Positions 16,461-22,469 of a stretch of DNA of 28,438 nucleotides are shown here, piece by piece. Under the pieces are notes generated by a model that saw nothing but the letters and a program-made list of their open reading frames with translations, did no database searches and was not told the DNA's origin. Source of the stretch: Scatomonas sp963649395 (GTDB taxonomy: Bacteria; Bacillota; Clostridia; Lachnospirales; Lachnospiraceae); the NCBI GenBank assembly GCA_963649395.1, contig CAVJHW010000016.1, forward strand, positions 1-28,438. Reading direction: 5' to 3'. Made by a program: the position numbers and the translations under genes. Every line of letters begins with the position of its first letter. Position 1 is the first letter of the stretch.

Positions 16461-16726
16461 GTCTGATACTCCCTTCCTGCTTAAATTCCATGCTCCCGAG
16501 ACTGATTCCTCCCAAAAGACTCGATTTGGTGCCCACTTTCGCGCTCGTCACATGGGACTTTTATAGCTAGTATAACCGATTATAGGGGAAAATGAAATAA
16601 GAAAATGAAAAACAAGGTAAATTTTATTTTTTTCGCTTGCAAAAGAAGGTACTATCTGTTAGAATAATTTGTGTTGTGAGTTCGGATTGTACTCGCATTC
16701 AAGTTTATTGACGAGGAGGTGCAATC
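16461..16726. promoter_or_regulatory. Divergent intergenic region between asp23-like gene and rpmB
   Basis: This is the largest gap without a gene. The right part holds the rpmB promoter and leader. For the minus strand, candidate -10 boxes are TATAAT (16579-16584) and TATACT (16569-16574), but neither has a good -35 at the right distance. That would leave a leader of about 110 bases before the asp23-like start. I see no riboswitch-like fold that I can name. Confidence 0.5.
16637..16665 (+). promoter_or_regulatory. Sigma-A promoter of rpmB
   Basis: TTGCAA (16637-16642) and TAGAAT (16660-16665) are separated by exactly 17 bases. Transcription would start near 16672, leaving a 55-base leader. 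A strong AGGAGG at 16714-16719 lies 7 bases before the ATG. Confidence 0.75.
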
Positions 16727-16912
16727 ATGGCAAAATGTGCAATCTGCGAAAAAGGCGTTTACTTTGGTAATAGTGTAAGCCATTCTCATAGAAGAGCCAA
16801 CAAGATGTGGAAACCGAACGTAAAGTCTGTTCGGGTGAAGACAGAAGGTGGCAGCAAGAGAATGTACGTTTGTACTTCCTGCTTGAGAAGCGGCAAAGTA
16901 GAAAGAGCTTAA
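16727..16912 (+). CDS. rpmB: Large ribosomal subunit protein bL28
   Basis: The 61-residue protein is bL28, a structural part of the 50S subunit. It starts MAKCAICEKGVYFGN, has the conserved VSHSHRRANKMWKPN stretch, and carries two CxxC pairs (Cys4/Cys7 and Cys49/Cys52). It is therefore the zinc-binding (C+) form, which some bacteria replace with a zinc-free copy under zinc limitation. It is the only plus-strand gene here and stands alone between its own promoter and terminator. The rpmB-yloU-fakA-recG neighbourhood is common in Firmicutes. Confidence 0.98.
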   Translation: MAKCAICEKGVYFGNSVSHSHRRANKMWKPNVKSVRVKTEGGSKRMYVCTSCLRSGKVERA

Positions 16913-16938
16913 GCAGCCTGATGAGAGAAGATTCTTGG

Positions 16939-16970
16939 GAAGCGGTGTCATAGGATGCCGCTTCTTTTTT
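16939..16970 (+). terminator. Rho-independent terminator of rpmB
   Basis: A stem GAAGCGG (16939-16945) / CCGCTTC (16958-16964) extends inward by four more pairs, two of them G-T wobbles, to a loop ATAG. Six T residues follow at 16965-16970, with a second T-run shortly after. It lies 27 bases after the rpmB stop. Confidence 0.92.
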
Positions 16971-17021
16971 ACCCTTTTTTCGGGTCAATCATCCGTGCAA
17001 CCAGAAATACAGGTGAATTCA

Positions 17022-17065
17022 ATAAGTGCCACAGTCCTTGTATTTGCAAGAACTGTGGCACTTAT
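17022..17065. terminator. Strong inverted repeat, possible terminator of the glcG-like gene
   Basis: ATAAGTGCCACAGT (17022-17035) is perfectly complementary to 17052-17065. After one C/A mismatch, CTTG/CAAG adds four more pairs around a six-base loop. It lies 15 bases past the glcG-like stop at 17081, on the side where a minus-strand terminator would be. The T-run beyond it is poor on both strands, so it may instead be a transcript-stabilising stem or a small palindromic repeat. Confidence 0.6.
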
Positions 17066-17080
17066 ATTGAGCCGAGATCG

Positions 17081-17542
17081 TTATATTTCCTCTTCGAATA
17101 TTCTCTGTCCATAGGCGGCGATCTCATGATCCTGGTCTGCGGTCCCGCCGCTGACCCCCAGACCACCTACGATCCTTCCGCCCCGATGCAAGGGAACGCC
17201 TCCTCCAAAGGCCACCAATTGTCCGCCTTTGAGGCTTTCGATGCCGTAGAATTGTCCCCCCGGCTGGGCCAGGGCATTGAGGTCCTTAGTGGACATTTTC
17301 AAGGCTACGGCTGTATAAGCTTTCTGGGTTGCAACTGCGTAACTGGCCAGATAGGCATCTTCCATCACGTGAACAGCAACCGGATTACCGTGAGGATCAT
17401 ATACAGCAAGTACGCAATTTAATCCCTTATCTCTGGCATAAGCCTCTACCTTGTCCATCAATCTTTTTGCCGTCTCCAGGGTGATGGCGGAGGCATCCCT
17501 CAAACGTCCTACAATATCCTTAACTATCTTTTGTTCATCCAT
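17081..17542 (-). CDS. GlcG/HbpS-type heme-binding family protein (DUF336)
   Basis: The 153-residue protein matches the GlcG/HbpS/PduO C-terminal family. It has an N-terminal helix with ITLETAKRLMDKVEAYARDKGL, then VLAVYDPHGNPVAVHVMEDA, a helix with YAVATQKAYTAVAL, and a glycine-rich end GGRIVGGLGVSGGTADQDHEIA. Members bind heme or cobalamin, or act as accessory proteins of diol or glycolate metabolism; the ligand here is unknown. No signal peptide is visible, so it should be cytosolic. It stands alone, with a perfect consensus promoter and a hairpin after the stop, and no metabolic partner gene beside it. GGAG lies eight bases before the ATG. Confidence 0.88.
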   Translation of the reverse strand: MDEQKIVKDIVGRLRDASAITLETAKRLMDKVEAYARDKGLNCVLAVYDPHGNPVAVHVMEDAYLASYAVATQKAYTAVALKMSTKDLNALAQPGGQFYGIESLKGGQLVAFGGGVPLHRGGRIVGGLGVSGGTADQDHEIAAYGQRIFEEEI

Positions 17543-17591
17543 CTCTCATACTCCACAAAATCGCATCTGATCCCTATCTGTTCTTTTGTTT

Positions 17592-17620
17592 ATTATATAT
17601 CCCGAAAGAGAAGATGTCAA
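17592..17620 (-). promoter_or_regulatory. Perfect consensus sigma-A promoter of the glcG-like gene
   Basis: On the minus strand TTGACA (17615-17620) and TATAAT (17592-17597) are separated by exactly 17 bases. Transcription should start near 17585, with a leader of about 43 bases. Such a match to consensus is unusual and predicts high basal expression unless a repressor acts. Confidence 0.85.
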
Positions 17621-17695
17621 CAAAAGCAACACGAAAATATGTGGATTTATGTATTCTTTTTGAGGTTTTATGTTGAATTCCGAGCCGTTCCAGCT

Positions 17696-18133
17696 TTACG
17701 GTTCCGTTTTTTCTTCCTCCTGGTGCAAAATATGCTCCAGCTCTTCCTCTGTACAGGTATCCTTGTCCTTATTGGTGAACTTTGCGACAAGGTCAGGAAT
17801 CATATCCATGATCTTAGATACCGCATCCTGACTCCTGACATTGACCACCCTGGTCCCATTCTTGTTAATGACCAAGATAGCGCTGGGTGTGATCTTGGCC
17901 CCCATACCACCTCCGCCATTATTCTTCGTGTTGTTGGTGAAGGCTCCGGCTGCGATTCCAAAGGAAACATCTGCCAGGGGAAGCAAGATATTATCTCCGA
18001 TATGAATCGCTTCTCCGATCACCGTCTTCGTGGTAAGGAAGCTGTCCATACCCTTAAAAAGGGATTCCACCGTATTCTTAAAACTATTGTTGCCACCATT
18101 GCTGCCATTGTTATTGCCATGTTGATCCGCCAT
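17696..18133 (-). CDS. ytfJ: GerW/YtfJ family sporulation protein
   Basis: The 145-residue protein matches the GerW/YtfJ family. After a Gly/Asn-rich N-terminus (residues 2-16) comes VESLFKGMDSFLTTKTVIGEAI, then the hallmark ILLPLADVSFGIAAGAF and a GGGGMGAKITPSAILVI stretch. The C-terminus is acidic. In Bacillus subtilis the protein is made in the forespore and is needed for germination with alanine; a role here assumes a spore former, which the window alone does not prove. The ATG at 18133 follows the DUF2953 gene by one base, matching the ytfI-ytfJ order of Bacillus. No good terminator is seen after it. Confidence 0.93.
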   Translation of the reverse strand: MADQHGNNNGSNGGNNSFKNTVESLFKGMDSFLTTKTVIGEAIHIGDNILLPLADVSFGIAAGAFTNNTKNNGGGGMGAKITPSAILVINKNGTRVVNVRSQDAVSKIMDMIPDLVAKFTNKDKDTCTEEELEHILHQEEEKTEP

Positions 18134-18134
18134 A

Positions 18135-19046
18135 TTACTCTCCTTTCACAATAAACCCCTTATAGGATTTCAGAAGTTTCAAGCCGTGAATCAGCAGACA
18201 GACCAGATGAATTCGTCCTCTTGCCTTGATATCTGCATTCAGCTTTTTTTCTTCAAAATCCGGATAAATCTCCAGCTTCCCGGGCAATGCACCATAGAAC
18301 ATTCCGATCCCTCCCAGCACCTGGCCGGTCACAGCCGGATCCTCAAAGCCAAATTCCATATAGCCCTTCAAGGACCTTGGAAGAATGTGTTTCAATAAAA
18401 GCATGCCTTCCTTCCCCATGGAGGGAAATGCTTGATGGAATTGTTGGGAAGATAGAATGCTATAAATCCCCTTGATTTTACCACAGACCTTGCGGATTGT
18501 GAATCCTATCCTTTGAAAAAGGGAAGGTCTTTCCTCCGCTGTCTCATAAGCTTCTCCCGGAGTTGCCTGGATAACTCCACCGGGAACTCCCGTGGAAGTT
18601 TCCTCTGAGGCTTCCTGGATAACTCCACCGGGAACTCCTGTGTGATCTTCATCCGGAATGCCTTGGACAAGTCCGCCAGGAGCTCCTTGGGGAGTTCCTG
18701 ATGGAAAATTCTCCTTCTTTTTGGTCTTCTTTCCTGGGCGCTTCCGTCGCCGGGTGGGGGAACCCCTCTTCTTTTTGATCGCTTGTATCAGGCGCAGCAC
18801 CGGTATCCCCAGAATATAGAGCTCATAGGAAACCTTCTTTCCCTCATAGGCCAAATGAAAGCGAAGCAAGAAAAGTAGCCAGGCAACACGGACTTTGGCA
18901 GACAGGCTTTTGGCATCCTTTTTAAAATGAATTCTATAGCAAAAGGGGACGAACAAAAGGCAGAGTAGGAGAGCCAGCAAAATAAGCAAGAGAATCAGAA
19001 GAACTTTCCCAATAACCGCCAATAGGGTCAGCAATGCGTGAATCAT
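18135..19046 (-). CDS. DUF2953 (YtfI-like) membrane protein with tandem repeats
   Basis: From the ATG at 19046 the product is 303 residues; this start overlaps the upstream stop by 4 bases (ATGA), so I prefer it to the in-frame start at 19088. A long leucine-rich transmembrane helix occupies about residues 5-35 and is followed by CYRIHFKKDAKSLSAKVRVAW. A basic segment (TRRRKRPGKKTKKKE) and a 48-residue repeat region come next. The C-terminal half has LPRSLKGYMEFGFEDPAVTGQVLGG and ends with the IKARGRIHLVCLLIHGLKLLKS segment typical of DUF2953. The family's function is unknown, but it is encoded next to YtfJ in Bacillus, as here. Confidence 0.85.
   Translation of the reverse strand: MIHALLTLLAVIGKVLLILLLILLALLLCLLFVPFCYRIHFKKDAKSLSAKVRVAWLLFLLRFHLAYEGKKVSYELYILGIPVLRLIQAIKKKRGSPTRRRKRPGKKTKKKENFPSGTPQGAPGGLVQGIPDEDHTGVPGGVIQEASEETSTGVPGGVIQATPGEAYETAEERPSLFQRIGFTIRKVCGKIKGIYSILSSQQFHQAFPSMGKEGMLLLKHILPRSLKGYMEFGFEDPAVTGQVLGGIGMFYGALPGKLEIYPDFEEKKLNADIKARGRIHLVCLLIHGLKLLKSYKGFIVKGE
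18566..18709. repeat. Three 48-base tandem repeats inside the DUF2953 gene
   Basis: A 25-base core is identical at 18566-18590 and 18614-18638, and a third copy at 18662-18686 differs at six positions. The period is 48 bases, or 16 codons. The encoded units are GVPGGVIQATPGEAYE, GVPGGVIQEASEETST and GAPGGLVQGIPDEDHT. They lie in the linker between the basic segment and the C-terminal domain. Confidence 0.85.
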
Positions 19047-19369
19047 ATTTTTTCTCTCATCTCTGTTAAATATTTTCTCAGATTGCAATCGCCGGTAGCC
19101 TGATAGGCCTCCAGAGCAATTCTTTCAACCAGTCCAAGAGCCTCCGAATAGCCAAAGGCTATGCCCACAATCAGAGGCAATCTCCCTGCCACCCCTCTTT
19201 GCACCAGATGGACCGCTTCCAGAATGTCCAGCTGATCCTGTCCGTTGGAAGCCAGGGTAATCAGATAGACATTCGGCAGAAATCGTCCCCTATCTACCAG
19301 GCGCCGTACCTTCTTCTCTTTTCTTTTTAGCTGTTTCCCCACATAGAGCTGTCTGTACCATTCTGCCAT
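19043..19369 (-). CDS. Conserved 108-residue protein of unknown function
   Basis: I do not recognise a characterised family. The protein starts MAEWYRQLYVGKQLKRKEKK, continues with a mixed segment containing LPNVYLITLASNGQDQLDILEA, and ends in helices with IVGIAFGYSEALGLVERIALEAYQATG. No membrane span or signal peptide is clear, although PLIVGIAFGY is hydrophobic. GAAGGAGGG lies about eleven bases before the ATG. It overlaps the DUF2953 gene by 4 bases and so is the first gene of a three-gene set with DUF2953 and YtfJ. I recall similar short proteins in other Lachnospiraceae, which would need a search to confirm. A role in the same process is inferred from position only. Confidence 0.75.
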   Translation of the reverse strand: MAEWYRQLYVGKQLKRKEKKVRRLVDRGRFLPNVYLITLASNGQDQLDILEAVHLVQRGVAGRLPLIVGIAFGYSEALGLVERIALEAYQATGDCNLRKYLTEMREKI

Positions 19370-19503
19370 ATCCGCGGAACCCTCCTTCCCTTCCAGGCTT
19401 ATGAATCATGGGGCAAAGGAACCAATGACGGGCGGATCAGATAACCTGTCGCCTAAAGATGGTCCCACCCCAAAGGAAAGCCAGCTGTCCCAGAGAGGAT
19501 GGA

Positions 19504-20967
19504 TCATCCCCCGAAATAGGAGGCAAAAACCGACCGGGCTGCCTGGGCTGCGGCTCCGCTGCCCTCCCCGCCGCCTTCTACAATGACTGCCACGGTAATG
19601 TCCGAGCTGCCGGTATTGGAGAATCCCACAAACCAGGAGTGAGCTGTTCCATCCTCTGTATTCCCGTATTCAGCCGTACCGGTCTTACCGGCAATGTCAT
19701 AGGGCAGATCCGCCAGGGCAGTTCCCGTCCCCCTTTGCACAACCCCCTTCATCAATTCCTTAATCTGAGCCGCTTCTTGTTCAGACATAACCTCTGCCAA
19801 AACCTTAGACTCCTTCTGACTGACAATCGTCCCTGTATAACTCTCTACCCGGTCAACAAAATGGGGCTGCATCATACGTCCCCCGTTGGCCACGGCCTCC
19901 GTGATCATAGCCATATGCAAAGGGGTGACAAGGGTATCCCCCTGCCCTATGGCCGTCTGCATAGTTAAGCCGTCAGCCCGGCCGGTATCCAGGCTAAAGG
20001 AACTCTTGGCAGCAGAAAGCTCCAGGGAGAAGGATTGGTTAAATTCCAGATTCTTTGCCATCTTCATCAAGGCATCTGATTCCAGATATTGGGTGGCAAT
20101 ATCCGAGAAGGCACAATTGCAGGAATTGGCAAAGGCATCTGCCAGACTTTCCTGGCCATGGGCGGTATGGTCACTGCAATGAATGGTATAACCTCCCTGG
20201 GTATATTCCCCGGTGCACTCAAAGGAATAATTATCGAAGCTGCCATACTGTCTGAGATAGGCAAGCGCCGTCACAATCTTGAAGGTTGACCCGGGTGCAT
20301 ATTGCCCCTGCAAGGCTCGGTTGAGGAAGGGGCTGCCGCTGTCTTCACTGTTGAGACTGTCCCAATCCTGAGAAATGGTATTGGGATTAAAGTCCGGCTT
20401 GCTGACATCTGCCAGGATCCGTCCTGTGGAGGTTTCTAATACTACAATGGCTCCCTGATTATTATCCAAGGCATCCCGGGCCGCCTGCTGCAGGGAAAGA
20501 TTCAAGCTGGTAACCAGATTATCCCCGATATTCTTCTCCTCCGTCAGATCCTTTTGCACCCGTTCCGCAATATCCGCATGGGAAGTCATCAAACTGGTGC
20601 TTTGGGAAGCTTCCAAGCCGCTGCTTCCATAACCGGAATACCCCACCACCTGGGCGAAAAGGTTCTCATAGGGATACACACGGGTCTCATTGCCCTCCTC
20701 ATCCGTATCGGTACGGGCCAGCACCGTCCCGTCTGAGGCCAGAATGGAACCCCGAACGATCTCTTCCTGATATTTCTGCTGCCTCTTATTGTAGGGGCTG
20801 TTGAGGAGATCCTCACTTTTGTAGACCTGAAAATAGACCATATAGGCCACCATGCTCAGGAATAAGCAGAGAAAGAGATAGGAAACAATCACATAGGGTC
20901 TACCAGTTGAGACTTTTCTCTGTTTGTTCTTCGATTCTTCTCTCGAGATCGTCCGGTTCCTGGTCAA
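19504..20967 (-). CDS. Class B penicillin-binding protein (PBP2/FtsI-type transpeptidase)
   Basis: The product crosslinks peptidoglycan outside the membrane. After a basic N-terminus one transmembrane helix (PYVIVSYLFLCLFLSMVAYM) leads to a dimerisation region and the transpeptidase domain. With the start used here (487 residues) STFK is at 227-230, SCN at 282-284 and KTGT at 428-431, the three active-site motifs. The TTG at 20967 is my choice because GGGAGG lies five bases before it and it gives a short cytoplasmic tail. Alternatives are ATG at 21132 (542 residues), ATG at 21042 and GTG at 20892. Any start beyond 20900 overlaps the SEDS gene. The SEDS-PBP pair suggests they act as one polymerase-transpeptidase unit. 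Confidence 0.88.
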   Translation of the reverse strand: MTRNRTISREESKNKQRKVSTGRPYVIVSYLFLCLFLSMVAYMVYFQVYKSEDLLNSPYNKRQQKYQEEIVRGSILASDGTVLARTDTDEEGNETRVYPYENLFAQVVGYSGYGSSGLEASQSTSLMTSHADIAERVQKDLTEEKNIGDNLVTSLNLSLQQAARDALDNNQGAIVVLETSTGRILADVSKPDFNPNTISQDWDSLNSEDSGSPFLNRALQGQYAPGSTFKIVTALAYLRQYGSFDNYSFECTGEYTQGGYTIHCSDHTAHGQESLADAFANSCNCAFSDIATQYLESDALMKMAKNLEFNQSFSLELSAAKSSFSLDTGRADGLTMQTAIGQGDTLVTPLHMAMITEAVANGGRMMQPHFVDRVESYTGTIVSQKESKVLAEVMSEQEAAQIKELMKGVVQRGTGTALADLPYDIAGKTGTAEYGNTEDGTAHSWFVGFSNTGSSDITVAVIVEGGGEGSGAAAQAARSVFASYFGG

Positions 20968-22426
20968 CGGATCCTCCCTTGTCTGTCTGCCGCCTGTGGA
21001 ATTCTCGGAAGTCCTCCTGTCCTTTCTCCGGTCTTTGAACATTCCCTTTGGGTCTGTCTGGGGGGATGAAAGCCTGTCTCGGCTCTCCCCCCTTCTTTGC
21101 TCTCTTTTCTTCTTCAAGCTGTTTATCCTCATCTTTTCTTAAGATATACAATCCCTGAATGATGGCAAGCATCAGGATGGTACACATGACGGAACTCCCC
21201 CCATAACTTACCAAAGGAAGGGTGATCCCCGTCATGGGAATAAACTTAGTGGTGCCCCCAATGGTAAGAAATACCTGGAAGGCATATTCCGTACCCAAAC
21301 CGATGGCAATCAGCTTATAGAAGGGCTTGTTCATCTTCATGGCAATATTGACAATCAGAAGATAGGTCCCCATACACAGCAGGATCAGGCAGATGGCAAA
21401 TAGGATGCCCATTTCCTCGCAGATGGCCGCAAAGGTAAAATCCTCCTTAGCTAGGGGAATGGTTTCCGGAGACCCATTAAAGAGTCCCGTCCCAAACCAG
21501 CCTCCGGCACAGACACCGAACAAGGCTTGGACTATCTGATATCCTGTATTTTCATAATCTGCAAAGGGATCCCGCCATACGCTGACCCGAACCCTCACAT
21601 GGGAGAAGAGACGGTAAGCCGCCACGGAAGCCAGGGCCATGCCCCCCAAACCGAGAAAGGCATACCGAACCTTGCAGGTAGCCACACAAACCATTACAAT
21701 ATAGGCTACAAAATAAATAAGGGCAGCTCCCAGGTCCTTGGATACCACCAAAATCACCACATGAATACCAGCCACCACTGTTACCTTGAAGACCTGGGCA
21801 AAATCCGTGACTTCTTGGAGCATTCCCGCGATAAAAAAGACAAAGGTAATCTTGACAAATTCCGAGAACTGGAAGGTAATACCTCCAATGCTGACGGACA
21901 GCTTGCCGCCGCCGCTGACCCGGGCGAAGAGAAATACTCCGGCCAGAAGAAGAATTCCCAGAATTCCATAAAACCAGGTCAAATCTCGCACCAGCTTCAC
22001 CTTCCGCACCAGAACCGGGACGATAAAGGACAGAGTCGTCGAGACGGAGACGATGAGGAGCTGTTTCACTGCCGTTGTGATATCCAGTCTTGCCTGAATG
22101 ATAAATCCAATGGACAGGAGCATACACATGGTATTGAGGAGGATCAGGGAGGCCTTCTTATAGATCAAACGGTAGAAGCCCTGCACGGCCAGCATGTAGA
22201 TTACAATTCCACCATATAGAAGGATCATATAGATATCGTTGGATTGCAAATACATGACAAAATAAGCCACAAAATTAAAGAGTAGCATGAGAAGAATCTG
22301 CTTACGCATAATCCGTCTTCTGGCCGATTCATGCTTCTTCTTCAAGACCATAAAGGTCTCCATGGTAAAGAAAATCATTAATAGCAGAAGAAGGTATTTG
22401 GATATTTCTACAATTATCTTATTCAT
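20900..22426 (-). CDS. SEDS peptidoglycan glycosyltransferase (FtsW/RodA/SpoVE family)
   Basis: The 508-residue protein (from ATG 22426, GAAAGG before it) has about ten hydrophobic helices and the SEDS signatures. These are VSKDLGAALIYF with the likely catalytic Asp231, WRDPFADYENTGYQ (284 onward), EDFTFAAICEEMG (328-340) and LPLVSYGGSS (403-412). SEDS proteins polymerise lipid II into glycan strands with a class B PBP partner, here encoded just downstream. Which of FtsW, RodA or SpoVE it represents cannot be decided from sequence alone. A charged hydrophilic tail of about 75 residues follows the last helix and overlaps the PBP reading frame. An in-frame start at 22633 would overlap the U32 gene and is not needed. 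Confidence 0.92.
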   Translation of the reverse strand: MNKIIVEISKYLLLLLMIFFTMETFMVLKKKHESARRRIMRKQILLMLLFNFVAYFVMYLQSNDIYMILLYGGIVIYMLAVQGFYRLIYKKASLILLNTMCMLLSIGFIIQARLDITTAVKQLLIVSVSTTLSFIVPVLVRKVKLVRDLTWFYGILGILLLAGVFLFARVSGGGKLSVSIGGITFQFSEFVKITFVFFIAGMLQEVTDFAQVFKVTVVAGIHVVILVVSKDLGAALIYFVAYIVMVCVATCKVRYAFLGLGGMALASVAAYRLFSHVRVRVSVWRDPFADYENTGYQIVQALFGVCAGGWFGTGLFNGSPETIPLAKEDFTFAAICEEMGILFAICLILLCMGTYLLIVNIAMKMNKPFYKLIAIGLGTEYAFQVFLTIGGTTKFIPMTGITLPLVSYGGSSVMCTILMLAIIQGLYILRKDEDKQLEEEKRAKKGGEPRQAFIPPDRPKGNVQRPEKGQEDFREFHRRQTDKGGSVDQEPDDLERRIEEQTEKSLNW

Positions 22427-22469
22427 ATGGAAACCTTTCAGGGCTGCCTGCACAGCCGTCGTCTCTTCC

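Noticed and set aside
19370..19503. Possible small RNA or promoter-rich leader between the PBP and the 108-aa gene
   Set aside because: I found no convincing -35/-10 pair, no terminator and no stable fold in these 134 bases.
21552..22127. A 191-codon minus-strand frame inside the SEDS gene
   Set aside because: It is in another frame of a gene with clear SEDS motifs and transmembrane helices; the shadow protein has no such pattern.
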